Shown: positions 6,954 to 16,445 of the stretch, one piece after another
How positions within the stretch are numbered: position 1 is the first letter of the stretch
Layout: each line of letters begins with the position of its first letter
Source: Nitratireductor sp. XY-223
GTDB lineage: Bacteria; Pseudomonadota; Alphaproteobacteria; Rhizobiales; Rhizobiaceae
Assembly: GCF_004959855.1 (NCBI RefSeq)
Contig: NZ_SPNT01000003.1
Location: forward strand, 310,001 to 374,000
Direction of reading: 5' to 3'
Length of the DNA: 64,000 nucleotides
Notes under the pieces: model-generated
Told to the model about the DNA's origin: nothing
Database searches by the model: none
The model's input: only the letters and a program-made list of their open reading frames with translations
Program-made: the position numbers and the translations under genes

Positions 6954-8669
6954 CTACTGGATTGCTTCTTCAATGAACTCAAAAATATGCGCAAATTGCT
7001 TAAAATCATCCGCAGAAGAATTTTCGCAAATCCACTTACAGACTTCTGCTTTCTTACCAATAATCCACATATTGGTTATCTTATCACCCTCCGTTTCGAC
7101 CTTAAACCACTCTGGTTTGTGAGTTTTTGCACGATCTATGACGGTCATGGGAAACAGTTTTTCTATGCCACCACTTAGACTTGATTCTGAATGCGGCAGC
7201 ATACGTCTGATGAATAGGATTTCGCCAACATCTTCGGTTTCAACATCCACTTCGGGATCATTTAGTATCAGTGTCTTCCGTGCTAAAATATTTATGTTTG
7301 ACCGTAGAAAATTGCCAGCTTCTTTCATTGCCCTGTTGTTGGATCTTTTTGTCCCCTTTCCGCCTTCTTCGCCCACGATTTGAAGCACCAATTTGTCCAG
7401 GACCGGGAGCTTATTGTGAAATTCTGCGGCTTTTTTAATGAAGCATATATCGGTTGGTCCTTCGACCAAAACCGTCGGCATTCCGGTACCCTCAAGGATT
7501 TTTCGTAACTTGTCGTTTTCGGCCTTTAGATTTTGAATACGTTCGTTCTGATTATAGATACTTCCGAACAGCTTTTCATGAGCCAGTCTAAGTTCACTAT
7601 ATTCGTCTCTATTGACCCTTAAAATTCGCTCGGATGATACAATCGGGTTGAATACTTCGTAAAACGTGGTGTTGTCCGGCGCCATTGAAATTGTCGCTGA
7701 AGAATGCGTTACTAAAATCACCATGATCGATTTTTGGACAAAGTATTCTTCCAATACTCCGAAGAGAATGTTGATTAGTGACGGATTTAGTGTCGCATCA
7801 AATTCGTCCAGTAGAATGAGTTTCGCATTATCTGCGAATTCGCCGGTAAGTGAGCTAATTACCAATGACATGATAGCTCTTTCGCCATCTGACAACTCAC
7901 TCAAGTCTCTCTGGTGATTTAGTATCAGCGAACCATTCGGCTTCATGGGATAGAGGGTTGGTTTTTCACTGAGCGAAAAACTCTTCTCAGCAATTTCGTA
8001 GTCGTTTCTGAAGCGATACCCAAAATTGAATTGCTTGAACAACTTGTTGAACTTTTTCCACGGCGCTTCTCCCAAACCTCTGTATGACAGCTTTATTTTT
8101 GACTTTGCGGCAGTCCTTTCTCTCTGCAATTTCTTGACAGAAAAATTGTAAAATACCTCGCTAACGACATTCTCAAAGATATCATCTGCCTTCCAAATGA
8201 AATCGCCAAGTGAGTCGCAGCTATCAATTTCGTCATCAGTTATTGCTCCAGATTGGAACTTATCTGCGCCAAAAACCTCAACTAGAATTTCCTTTGCACG
8301 AACAGTGCTTCTTTGGTGGTTTCGAATATCTTTGTGGTTTCGATCCAATCTGTGTTTTTTGTAGTGGCTCTTAATGTTATTCCTTGAGGACCTCACTAGC
8401 TCCGGATCAGCATTCTTAAATCCCTGAATACCTTCTCTGAACGAGCGAAATGCAATCTGATTGGCATCAACATTCGTGCCATCCAGGATCAGGTCCAACA
8501 AAATTTTGGGTTTTCCCGCAGGCTGTTCCAATCTACGCATTATATCAAGGAACTGAGATTTGCCGCTGCCGTTTGCACCAGACAACACCGCAATTGGTCC
8601 GTCTATTTCAAACTCAAAACCTGCGGGAAATGATTTGTAAACTGAATGCAGCTTGCCTTGTAATTTCAT
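6954..8669 (-). CDS. AAA family ATPase with C-terminal TOPRIM-like domain (OLD-like nuclease)
   Basis: A 571-residue protein with the ABC/SMC-like ATPase core of the OLD/RecF group. Walker A is GANGSGKS (residues 31-38), the signature is LSDGERAIMSL near 265, Walker B is LILLDEFDAT near 290, and a switch histidine is in LVTHSS. A heptad-rich linker (EKLFGSIYNQNERIQNLKAE) leads to a TOPRIM-like part: TVLVEGPTDICFIKKAA near 408 and an acidic LNDPEVDVETED segment. OLD-type and related ATPases cut or sense nucleic acid and act in several anti-phage systems (known for the family). The gene is strikingly richer in A+T and in Lys/Asn/Ile codons than its neighbours, a sign of transfer. It may work with the coiled-coil membrane protein 142 bp upstream. 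Which defence family it belongs to is not decidable here. Confidence 0.82.
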   Translation of the reverse strand: MKLQGKLHSVYKSFPAGFEFEIDGPIAVLSGANGSGKSQFLDIMRRLEQPAGKPKILLDLILDGTNVDANQIAFRSFREGIQGFKNADPELVRSSRNNIKSHYKKHRLDRNHKDIRNHQRSTVRAKEILVEVFGADKFQSGAITDDEIDSCDSLGDFIWKADDIFENVVSEVFYNFSVKKLQRERTAAKSKIKLSYRGLGEAPWKKFNKLFKQFNFGYRFRNDYEIAEKSFSLSEKPTLYPMKPNGSLILNHQRDLSELSDGERAIMSLVISSLTGEFADNAKLILLDEFDATLNPSLINILFGVLEEYFVQKSIMVILVTHSSATISMAPDNTTFYEVFNPIVSSERILRVNRDEYSELRLAHEKLFGSIYNQNERIQNLKAENDKLRKILEGTGMPTVLVEGPTDICFIKKAAEFHNKLPVLDKLVLQIVGEEGGKGTKRSNNRAMKEAGNFLRSNINILARKTLILNDPEVDVETEDVGEILFIRRMLPHSESSLSGGIEKLFPMTVIDRAKTHKPEWFKVETEGDKITNMWIIGKKAEVCKWICENSSADDFKQFAHIFEFIEEAIQ

Positions 8670-8811
8670 GTTCTAAATCCGATTAGACACACGCTGGCGC
8701 AGACTATACTTTTGCGAGTAGTCGGCTCTTAGAATCAATCAATAGCACTTAACAGCCCAACACAACCCTCCATCATTTGCACCGTTGCGGTGGGCGAAAA
8801 GGCATGTTGCA

Positions 8812-9381
8812 TCAATGCTCTTTAACTGCTTCGTCCAAAATGCGCTCGAGTCTCATCAGGCGGTAATCGTGCATCGCATATTTGTTTAGAAATCGCGGGT
8901 CGGTAACCAATGTCTTGTGACGCGGTGCCGGAACTGTGTCGAGGACCATGAACCATTCCCTTTTCGTGGCCGAGATTTTGCCCAGTGCCAGTTTTGTCCG
9001 CTCGAACCAATCGTCCGACTTTTTGGGCCACTTAGCAACGGCATGCGTCCGGGTATCTTTCAATCGGGTAGCCTCGTTCCTTAGCTGAACGCCTTCGTGC
9101 CGTAGCTGGGCTATTTCGGCATATATTTCGTCACTACGGAATAGATTGCCGACCATTTCTGATTTCACATCAGATCCGCTGTCTGAATTGGTTTTCAGCC
9201 GAGCAATTTCTTCAACATGGAGGTTAATCCGCTCTTTCAGAATTGCGACATGCACTCTATTCAGTTTTCGGGAAACCAGTAGTCCTATGCCAAACGCCAG
9301 CACGACAAATGAAACGAAGGCCCAAGGATCGGCAACTATCCAATCCCATTTCCGTTCAAGCAATTCAAGTAGTTCTGGCAT
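8812..9381 (-). CDS. Membrane-anchored coiled-coil protein of unknown function
   Basis: A 189-residue protein. One N-terminal transmembrane helix (about residues 20-37, AFVSFVVLAFGIGLLVSR) is followed by a long charged, heptad-like region (about 40-110; HVAILKERINLHVEEIARLK, then EIAQLRHEGVQLRNEATRLK) and a compact C-terminal part with aromatic residues. No family recognised. It is upstream of the AAA/TOPRIM gene on the same strand with 142 bases between, and shares its lower GC content, so the two may be one unit: a membrane tether or sensor plus an ATPase. Start ATG 9381. Confidence 0.6.
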   Translation of the reverse strand: MPELLELLERKWDWIVADPWAFVSFVVLAFGIGLLVSRKLNRVHVAILKERINLHVEEIARLKTNSDSGSDVKSEMVGNLFRSDEIYAEIAQLRHEGVQLRNEATRLKDTRTHAVAKWPKKSDDWFERTKLALGKISATKREWFMVLDTVPAPRHKTLVTDPRFLNKYAMHDYRLMRLERILDEAVKEH

Positions 9382-9632
9382 GCACTACTAATATCAGACC
9401 GGCCTTGCTTTTGAAGTTCTTCGTCGATGGCCAAATTCATTGATGTGTCGTTGAGGTAAGTGGCCATGAATCGAATTCCTGAAGAGAGTGAGTCGCTGCG
9501 TGCCCAATTTCTCAGTCAGATGCAAATGGAATCGAGGATACGTTCTCACCTGCAACAAATGTCCGCTTTCCCCCCGAAGGTCGACTTTTAACGCGCAGGG
9601 GCAGAAACCCTGGTAACTGTGCCATACCTTTG
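9382..9632. other. Intergenic stretch between the coiled-coil gene and the bpt ghost
   Basis: No supported gene. A 41-codon frame from ATG 9466 to TAA 9591 has a possible GAGG ten bases upstream, but no recognisable composition or motif, so I do not call it. Confidence 0.3.
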
Positions 9633-9812
9633 CCCCTCAAATCATCCCAGCCCCCGGCCATCAGATACTCCTGCGGCAGAAATCTCGCCTCGTCGTCCAT
9701 CTGCGGGAGCCGGGCGTGGCATGGGGCAGGGCCGCGGTCGGTGGCGTGGGGGATATGGTCGAGGATCATGTAGGTGCTGAGCGAGCGGTCGGAATAGTCC
9801 GGCTCAATGAGG
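9633..9812 (-). pseudogene. Decayed copy of the 3' end of bpt
   Basis: Translated on the minus strand this stretch gives [17 protein letters not shown], then a garbled middle, then RFLPQEYLMAGGWDDL. That matches the last 60 residues of the intact Bpt at 13084-13833 ([33 protein letters not shown]). Base-level similarity runs from the stop-proximal CCTC to the codons for PDYSD. Same strand as intact bpt and about 3.3 kb beyond its 3' end. Confidence 0.88.
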
Positions 9813-9913
9813 GTTTGCAATCACCCGCCCGCCATGCAGTATCTCCATGCTTTTGCCCGATGGTCGCGTTACCGGCAATTGAAAACGCAATTGAAACTCA
9901 AGGGGGCAAGCCA

Positions 9914-11083
9914 GTGCCGATTAAGAACAGATATGCCGAAATGCTTGACGAGATCACCGGTTGGCGGCGCGATTTTCACGCCCATCCGGAGCTGTTGTTC
10001 GAGGTTCACCGCACCGCCGGCAAGGTCGCGGAGATGCTGCGCGGCTTCGGCTGCGACGAGGTTGTCGAGGGGATCGGACGGACCGGCGTTGTCGGCGTCA
10101 TCAGGGGACGGGCGACCGACAGCGGCCGGGTCATCGGCCTGCGCGCCGACATGGATGCGCTGCCCATCAACGAGGCGACCGGCCTCGATTACGCTTCCGA
10201 AACGCCCGGTCAGATGCACGCCTGCGGCCATGACGGGCATACGGCGATGCTCCTGGGCGCGGCGAAATACCTTGCCGAGACCCGCAACTTCAACGGCACG
10301 GCCATCGTCGTTTTCCAGCCGGCGGAGGAGGGCGGCGCGGGCGGCCTCGAAATGTGCCGCGACGGCCTGATGGAGCGCTTCGGCATTGAGGAAATCTACG
10401 GCATGCACAATGCGCCAGGCCTGCCGGTGGGCCATTTCGGGATCCGGCCCGGTGCGCTTTTGGCCTCGTCCGATGAATTCGAGATCGTGGTCACGGGCAA
10501 GGGCGGCCACGCGGCCGAACCGCACAAATCCGTCGACACCACCCTGGTCGCCGCGCAGATCCTGATTTCCCTGCAGACGATCGTATCGCGCAACATCGAC
10601 CCGCTGCACCGGGTGGTCGTCACCGTCGGCGCGTTCCAGACGGACAGCGAGGCGAGCAATATCATCGCGCACCAGGTGCGGATGGCGGGAACGGTCCGCA
10701 CGCTCGATTCGGAAAACCGGGCCCTGGCCGAAAAGCGCGTCCGCGAGGTTGCCGAGGGCACGGCCGCCGCCATGGGCGCGAGCGTCGAGGTCAGTTGGGA
10801 AAGCGGATACCCGGTCACCGTGAACGCCGCGCAAAACACCGCCTATGCCGAGGAGGTCGCGCGATCGATAACGGCCGACGTGATCGACAATGTCGATCCG
10901 ATCATGCCGGCCGAGGATTTCAGCTACATGCTGGAGGAAAGGCCCGGCGCCTACATCTTTGTCGGAAACGGCGACAGCGCCGCGTGCCATCACCCCGCCT
11001 ACAATTTCAACGACGAGGCGATTCCCTTCGGGTCAAGCTGGTATTCCGGGATGATCGAGGCCCGGATGCCGGTCGAGGAGTGA
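9914..11083 (+). CDS. M20 family amidohydrolase (hippurate hydrolase / N-acyl-amino-acid amidohydrolase type)
   Basis: A 389-residue cytosolic dinuclear metallohydrolase that removes acyl groups from N-acyl amino acids or related amides. Metal-site motifs are complete: FHAHPEL (21-27), LRADMDALP (76-84), HACGHDGH (102-109, with the M20D cysteine C104), PAEEGG (136-141), then HNAPGLPVG and a C-terminal HHPAYNFND. I start it at GTG 9914, eight bases after AGGGGG. Earlier in-frame codons would run through the bpt ghost. It lies between the ghost and intact bpt together with the cyclase gene, so it belongs to the inserted segment. Substrate range in this family is broad and unassigned here. Confidence 0.88.
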   Translation: MPIKNRYAEMLDEITGWRRDFHAHPELLFEVHRTAGKVAEMLRGFGCDEVVEGIGRTGVVGVIRGRATDSGRVIGLRADMDALPINEATGLDYASETPGQMHACGHDGHTAMLLGAAKYLAETRNFNGTAIVVFQPAEEGGAGGLEMCRDGLMERFGIEEIYGMHNAPGLPVGHFGIRPGALLASSDEFEIVVTGKGGHAAEPHKSVDTTLVAAQILISLQTIVSRNIDPLHRVVVTVGAFQTDSEASNIIAHQVRMAGTVRTLDSENRALAEKRVREVAEGTAAAMGASVEVSWESGYPVTVNAAQNTAYAEEVARSITADVIDNVDPIMPAEDFSYMLEERPGAYIFVGNGDSAACHHPAYNFNDEAIPFGSSWYSGMIEARMPVEE

Positions 11084-11293
11084 CCGCGGCGCCCCATCGG
11101 CAAAAGCAAAACCCACGACGAACCAAAGTATCCATCGAGAATTAGCAGACAGGCGAAGTAATTCCGGCGCGAAGTGACACACGCGTTTGAAATACGATAA
11201 GCTCTGGATTGTCCTTTTGTTCCGAATTCTGCCATCGCAGGATCCGGTTCATCTGCAACCGGATCGGATGTCCCGCGCCTGGAGCAAGTATTG

Positions 11294-13036
11294 ATGGAAC
11301 GCCGTCTCGCAGCAATTCTCGCCGCTGATGTTGTCGGCTACAGCAGCCTCGTGGCACTCGACGAGGAACGCGCGGTCAGGGCTGTCCGGGCACACATCGT
11401 CGCGGTGGAACTCGACATTGGTCTTCACCATGGCCGGGTCGTGAAGACAACCGGGGACGGAATACTCGCTGAATTCGGGTCGGTGGTCGACGCGGTGTCC
11501 TGCGCGACAATGATGCAGGCCAACATCGCCAAGCGGAACGCGGACGCCGCGGAAAACGAGAGGATGGCGTTCAGGATCGGCGTGCATGTCGGCGACATCC
11601 TCATCCTCGACGACGACATTTTCGGCGACGGGGTCAATGTCGCCGCCCGTGTCGAGGGCCTGACGCCACCGGGTGGTATCCTGGTAACGGGCAGGGTTCA
11701 CGAAGATGTCGGCAACAAGCTGGATCTGACCTACAAGGACCTGGGCGAACATCGGCTGAAGAACATCCCCCGCCCGGTGCGCCTCTTCGAAGTCAATCAT
11801 GAGATTGCCGACAATGCGCCGATGCCGCAGGAGCGAACCCGCCCGGGCAAGCCCTCCCTGGCGGTATTGCCCTTCCTCAACATGTCGGACGTGACGGACA
11901 ATGAATATTTCGCCGACGGTTTGACCGAAGACATAATCACGGCCCTGGCCCAGGTGCCGTGGATGTTCGTCATCGCCAGAAATTCAAGCTTCACCTACAA
12001 GGGCATGGTCGTCGATGTCCGAAAAGTCGGCCGGGATCTGGGTGTCGCGTATGTCCTTGAGGGCAGCATCCGCCAGCAAGGCGACAGGCTGCGTATCAAC
12101 GGCCAGTTGATCGATGCTTCGGACGGAAGCCACATATGGGCAAACAGGTTTGATGGCAGGCTTGAAGATGTTTTCGGCCTGCAGGACCGGATTGCCGATG
12201 CCGTGGTCTCTGCCATCGGAGCCACCGTTCAGGCGGTGGAGATCAATCGCGTATCGCAAAAATCGAACCTGAATCTAACGGCATACGATCACTATCTGAA
12301 GGCTCTTGCCGCGCTCAATCGAGCGCAAATCGACGAAGCCGGCGAGTATTTGGATCAAGCCATCGGGATCGCGCCGGAATACGCAAAGGCAATGGCTATC
12401 CGGTCCTGGTGCCATACGCTCCGAAACACCTGGCTTGTCGGTTCCGAGCAGGAACAGGAACGCCTGGCCGGCACGGCGATTGCCGAAAGGGCGCTGGAAA
12501 CGGACAATTCGGACATCGAGGTCTCCGCCTATGCCGGCTACACGCTGGGCTTTTTCGGTGCCGATGTTGACCGGGCGTTCTCCTTGCTGGCCGAAGCGAC
12601 CGAACGCTGTCCCAGCTTTGCCTGGGCGTGGAATTCACGTGCGGTGCTTGAGGGCATTCAGGGCGAATCCGAACGCGCCATCGAATTTGGCCGGGTCGCT
12701 CAGCGGCTCAGCCCCCGGGATCCTCAGATGTTTCGAACCAATATCGCCATAGCGTCCGGGTGCATCAAACTGGGACGGTACGAGGAAGCACTGGAAGAAG
12801 CGCGCTCAGGGCTGCGCCTCAACCCGAACATCGTCGTCCTGTATTGCTTCAGCATAGTCAGTTTATGGCGGTTGGGGCGAAAGGACGAGGCGCTCGAACA
12901 GGCCCGTTTGCTCAAGGCCAGGAGACCTTCGTTCAGGGTTGCGCCGTTCCTGGAGCACAAGGGCCGCTTCCGAAATTTCCGCGATGAAGTCGACGGCGAG
13001 AGGGCAATCTATCTGGACGCAGGTCTGCCGGAATAA
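11294..13036 (+). CDS. Class III adenylate/guanylate cyclase with TolB-like and TPR domains
   Basis: A 580-residue soluble signalling protein. Residues about 3-160 are a class III nucleotidyl cyclase domain (AAILAADVVGYSSL with metal-binding D12, then KTTGDGILAEF and GDGVNVAARVE). Residues about 185-305 are the TolB-like module common behind such cyclases (LAVLPFLNMSD, YFADGLTEDIITAL, YVLEGSIRQQGDRLRI). The rest, about 315-560, is helical TPR repeats. TTG 11291 directly precedes the ATG and could also be used; GGAG lies just upstream. This architecture is frequent in rhizobia, often in many copies, and the signal sensed is unknown. The metal and catalytic positions look intact, so activity is plausible. 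Confidence 0.87.
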   Translation: MERRLAAILAADVVGYSSLVALDEERAVRAVRAHIVAVELDIGLHHGRVVKTTGDGILAEFGSVVDAVSCATMMQANIAKRNADAAENERMAFRIGVHVGDILILDDDIFGDGVNVAARVEGLTPPGGILVTGRVHEDVGNKLDLTYKDLGEHRLKNIPRPVRLFEVNHEIADNAPMPQERTRPGKPSLAVLPFLNMSDVTDNEYFADGLTEDIITALAQVPWMFVIARNSSFTYKGMVVDVRKVGRDLGVAYVLEGSIRQQGDRLRINGQLIDASDGSHIWANRFDGRLEDVFGLQDRIADAVVSAIGATVQAVEINRVSQKSNLNLTAYDHYLKALAALNRAQIDEAGEYLDQAIGIAPEYAKAMAIRSWCHTLRNTWLVGSEQEQERLAGTAIAERALETDNSDIEVSAYAGYTLGFFGADVDRAFSLLAEATERCPSFAWAWNSRAVLEGIQGESERAIEFGRVAQRLSPRDPQMFRTNIAIASGCIKLGRYEEALEEARSGLRLNPNIVVLYCFSIVSLWRLGRKDEALEQARLLKARRPSFRVAPFLEHKGRFRNFRDEVDGERAIYLDAGLPE

Positions 13037-13083
13037 CAACAGGGCGGCACCATCACCTCAAAGACGGCAGGCCTGAACACTCC

Positions 13084-13833
13084 TTACCCCTCGAACCGCT
13101 CCCAGCCGCCGGCCATCAGGTGCTCCTGCGGCAAAAAGCGTGTCTTGTAGTCCATCTTGCGCGAGCCGTTGACCCAGTAGCCCAGATAGACATGCGGCAG
13201 GCCGCGGTCCTGTGCGCGGCGGATGTGATCGAGGATCATGTAGGTGCCGAGCGAGCGGTCCGAATAGTCCGGGTCGAAGAAGGAATAGACCATGGAGAGC
13301 CCGTCGCCCATCAGGTCGCTCAGCGCGACGGCGATCAGCCGGCCCTTCGTGTCATCATCTTCTTCCAGGCTGTTGCTGCCGAGGCGGTATTCGATGATGC
13401 GCGTCGGCACGTGCGTGTCCTCGACCATCATCGCATAGTCGAGCACCGTCATGTCCGACATGCCGCCCTCCTGGTGGCGCGCGTCGAGATAGCCGCGGAA
13501 GAGCGAATACTGCTCGCTGGAGGGCTCGGCCGGGAACTCGGTGGCGACGATGTCCTTGTTGCGCACCAGGATGCGCTTCATCGACCGGTTGGGCTTGTAT
13601 TCGCCCGCCAGGATCCGCACCGAGATGCAGGCCCGGCAGCTCTCGCAGGCCGGCCTGTAGGCGATGTTCTGCGAGCGGCGGAAGCCGCCCTGCGTCAGGA
13701 GATCGTTAAGGTCCGCCGCCTTCTCGCCCACCAGGTGCGTGAACACCTTCCGCTCGAACTGCCCTTCGAGATAAGGGCACGGGGAAGGGGCAGTCAGAAA
13801 GAACTGCGGAGACTGGACGGGCTGGTTCGTCAT
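13084..13833 (-). CDS. bpt: Aspartate/glutamate leucyltransferase
   Basis: A 249-residue aminoacyl-tRNA-protein transferase of the ATE family, Bpt subgroup. It moves leucine from Leu-tRNA to N-terminal Asp or Glu of proteins, creating N-degrons for ClpS/ClpAP. The N-terminal part has the conserved cysteine cluster ([16 protein letters not shown], about residues 58-73). The C-terminal part has the GNAT-like core ([34 protein letters not shown]). Length is normal for the family. It is 40 bp downstream of the SLC13 permease gene on the same strand. Its 3' end has a decayed second copy at 9633-9812. Confidence 0.94.
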   Translation of the reverse strand: MTNQPVQSPQFFLTAPSPCPYLEGQFERKVFTHLVGEKAADLNDLLTQGGFRRSQNIAYRPACESCRACISVRILAGEYKPNRSMKRILVRNKDIVATEFPAEPSSEQYSLFRGYLDARHQEGGMSDMTVLDYAMMVEDTHVPTRIIEYRLGSNSLEEDDDTKGRLIAVALSDLMGDGLSMVYSFFDPDYSDRSLGTYMILDHIRRAQDRGLPHVYLGYWVNGSRKMDYKTRFLPQEHLMAGGWERFEG

Positions 13834-13873
13834 CGATCCGTGCGTGATTCCCTTTCATAGAATCTAGCAGAAA

Positions 13874-15712
13874 TTATAGTCCATAATACCACGGCGCGAT
13901 AAACGAAAATGTCAACCAGATGATCACAACAAGCGGCAGTCCGGCGCGCAGGTAATCGCGGAAACTGTAGTGGCCGGGGCCCATGACGAGCAGGTTCGTC
14001 TGGTAGCCGATGGGTGTCGCGAAGCTGGCATTGGCGGCGAAGATCACGGCGGCGACGAAGGCGTCCTGCGGGGCGCCGAGCCGCGTCGCGATGCCGAGCG
14101 CGATGGGGATGAACAGAACCGCCGTCGCGTTGTTGCTCAATATGTTGGTGACCACCGCCATCACCGCAAAAAGGATCGACAGCACCACCGGCACCGGCGC
14201 GCCCATCAGCGCCATGACGGTGGAATCGGCAATCAGCGCCGCCCCGCCGGTCACCTGCAGCGCGGTCGCCAGCGCAATGGACGAGCCGACGAGCAGGAAG
14301 ACCTGCCGGTCGAAGGCGCGTGCCGCTTGGTAGATGGTGAGGCACCCGAAGGCGAGCATCAGCGCGGCGCCGGTGATGGCGCTCACCACGATGGGCAGGA
14401 TGTTGAGCGCCGACAAAACGATGATGCCCAGAAAAATCGAGATGGCGATCATTGCCTTGCGGCTCTGCGGCACCGGCTCGGCCGAATGTTCGAGGAGCAG
14501 TAGGTCGTGGTCGCCGCGCAATTGCATGATCTGCTCGTAGTTGCCGCCGAGCAGCAGCGTGTCGCCGGGCTCCAGCCGGATCTCCGACAGCGGCATGCGC
14601 GCCATGCGGCTCTTGCGCTGCACGCCGAAGACGGAAACGCCGTGGCGGGCGCGGATGCCGGAAAGCTGGATGGTGCGGCCGGCGAAGCGCGAGCCCGGCG
14701 CGACGACGGCCTCGACGAGGTGATAGTCGGGGCCGGGCCGGCGGTCCTCGCCGGCTTCCTCGCGCTCGTGATCGCCCTCGGCGGCCTCGTCCGGTTCGGC
14801 GACGGCGTTGCCCAGTGCAAGGGCGCGCGAGAACGCGCGGCGCGTGCCGGTGACGACCAGCGTGTCGCCGGCGGAGATCGTGATATCCTCGAAGGGCGGC
14901 AGGATCGGCACATCCCGCCGGTGCATCAGCCGCGGCGTGAGATCGACCATGCCGGGAAACATGCCGGCCTTCGACTTGATTCCGATATAGGGGTGGCCGG
15001 CCGTCACCGGGATCTCGCCGATGAACTGCGCGCCCTGCGCCGTGTTGCCGCGCGCCATGACGGAAGGGCGCTCGCGCATCATCGACGGCATGGCAAAGAG
15101 CACGTAGAGGCCGCCGACGAAGGCAAGCATCGAGCCCATGCCGGTGAGGTCGAAGAAATTGACCGTGACACCGTAATCCTGCGCCACGCCCGCCGCGATC
15201 AGGTTGGTCGAGGAGCCGAGCAGCGTCGTCATGCCGCCGAGGATGCACATGAAGGAGAGCGGCATGAACACCTTGAAGCCCGGATAGTTGCGCTGCGCGG
15301 CGATCACCGTGAGGATCGGGATGAAGATGACGACGACCGGCGTGTTGTTGAGGAAGGCGCTAAGGACGCCCGCCGCGATAACGACGTAGAAGATCGCCCG
15401 CCGGCCGCTGGTGCCGCCCAGCCGGCCGATGCTGCGCGCCGGCCCGTCCACCGCGTCGGTGGCGAAAAGGCCCTGGCCGACGATCAGGAGCGCAATCACG
15501 GTGGCGAGCGCCGGGTCGGAAAAGCCGGCGAGCAGCCGCGCCGGCGTCAGTTCGACCCCGCTGTCGCTGGTGAAGGGAAAAAAGCCGAAAAATACGAGCA
15601 GGATGGAAAGGCTTCCAAGCGAAACCGCCTCCATCGACAACCGTTCCGAGGCATAGGCGATGATCGTCGCGCCGATGATGACGAATGTCGCCCACAGATG
15701 GAAATCCTGCAT
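13874..15712 (-). CDS. SLC13 family permease with two central TrkA-C (RCK_C) domains
   Basis: A 612-residue inner-membrane transporter of the DASS / arsenite-permease-like type. Hydrophobic N-terminal half (about 1-185) with the NTPVVVIF and GSSTNLIAAG motifs, a hydrophilic middle with two TrkA-C-like regulatory domains (about 200-300 and 325-415; GDTLVVTGTRRA, GDTLLLGGNYEQI), then a hydrophobic second half with SNNATAVLFIPIA and NASFATPIGYQTN. Such proteins carry anions such as sulfate, dicarboxylates or metal oxyanions. The substrate is not clear. It sits between the RDD gene and bpt, which are closer neighbours in many relatives (established only as general knowledge of rhizobial gene order). 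Confidence 0.9.
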   Translation of the reverse strand: MQDFHLWATFVIIGATIIAYASERLSMEAVSLGSLSILLVFFGFFPFTSDSGVELTPARLLAGFSDPALATVIALLIVGQGLFATDAVDGPARSIGRLGGTSGRRAIFYVVIAAGVLSAFLNNTPVVVIFIPILTVIAAQRNYPGFKVFMPLSFMCILGGMTTLLGSSTNLIAAGVAQDYGVTVNFFDLTGMGSMLAFVGGLYVLFAMPSMMRERPSVMARGNTAQGAQFIGEIPVTAGHPYIGIKSKAGMFPGMVDLTPRLMHRRDVPILPPFEDITISAGDTLVVTGTRRAFSRALALGNAVAEPDEAAEGDHEREEAGEDRRPGPDYHLVEAVVAPGSRFAGRTIQLSGIRARHGVSVFGVQRKSRMARMPLSEIRLEPGDTLLLGGNYEQIMQLRGDHDLLLLEHSAEPVPQSRKAMIAISIFLGIIVLSALNILPIVVSAITGAALMLAFGCLTIYQAARAFDRQVFLLVGSSIALATALQVTGGAALIADSTVMALMGAPVPVVLSILFAVMAVVTNILSNNATAVLFIPIALGIATRLGAPQDAFVAAVIFAANASFATPIGYQTNLLVMGPGHYSFRDYLRAGLPLVVIIWLTFSFIAPWYYGL

Positions 15713-15864
15713 GCCCTGCCTTTGGTTTTATGCGCCGGGCTGCGATTTTATCCGTCGGGCTGCCGCGATCAAAGCGGCATATTGCCTTTATGCGTGCAAT
15801 TTTGGCGCGTCTTTGCAAAAGACGCGCATCTGTGGAAACAGGTTTCTAATGAATGGCGGGTGCG

Positions 15865-16341
15865 TCAGATATCGTCGCGGATGACGACGACGCCGAGAAG
15901 CAGGTCGTGCAGGAGCTGCTTGCGCGGGGTGAACAGGCAGATCAAAAGGATCGGGATGAAGACGACATTGCCGATCCAGAAGAGCACCGCGTGGACCATG
16001 GCGAGCATCGGATCGACCATCTGCCCGTCGGTGCGCACCATGCGCACGCCCATGATCTGCATGCCGGGGGTTGCCTGTTTGATACCGCCGAGGGTCAGTC
16101 CGACATAGGGCAGGGCGACGATGGCGAAGAGCACCGAATAGAGGACCCAGCCGAGACCGAAGCTGAAGAGGCCGATGAAGAAGATCAGGATGGCGACCGG
16201 GATGCACAGCGCGATCACCAGTGCGTAGTCGATGAAGAAGGCGAGGATGCGCCGCGAGCGCACGCCGTCATAGACCTTCCAGGTATCGAGGCGATCGTCC
16301 ATTGCCTGCACCGTGTGGCTGGTTCCAGATGGCTCGGTCAT
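15865..16341 (-). CDS. RDD family membrane protein
   Basis: A 158-residue inner-membrane protein. The defining arginine-aspartate pattern is in SRRILAFFIDYALVIALC (about 29-46). A second and third transmembrane region are near 52-82 and 108-130, and the family motif KQATPGMQIMGVRMVR is near 88-103. It ends with LLHDLLLGVVVIRDD. RDD proteins are linked to ion or small-molecule transport, and the exact role here is unknown. It is followed on the minus strand by the SLC13 and bpt genes. The upstream gap to hemB contains the MITE-like element. Confidence 0.9.
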   Translation of the reverse strand: MTEPSGTSHTVQAMDDRLDTWKVYDGVRSRRILAFFIDYALVIALCIPVAILIFFIGLFSFGLGWVLYSVLFAIVALPYVGLTLGGIKQATPGMQIMGVRMVRTDGQMVDPMLAMVHAVLFWIGNVVFIPILLICLFTPRKQLLHDLLLGVVVIRDDI

Positions 16342-16445
16342 TGCATCATCCTTTGGGCAAAGGCAAGCACCGCCTCATACGCGGCGCCCGCGGCAGTACG
16401 GGCCGCGGGCGTTGGGGGAGGTCTTGCGTTTTGCTGTTTGGCACT

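Noticed and set aside
9466-9591. Short 41-codon plus-strand frame
   Set aside because: A possible GAGG site is present, but there is no motif, and the sequence lies in a junction zone with decayed DNA.
9512-9820. 102-codon minus-strand frame as a functional gene
   Set aside because: Its first 60 residues are a degraded bpt tail and the rest is frameshifted noise, so it is treated as a pseudogene fragment.
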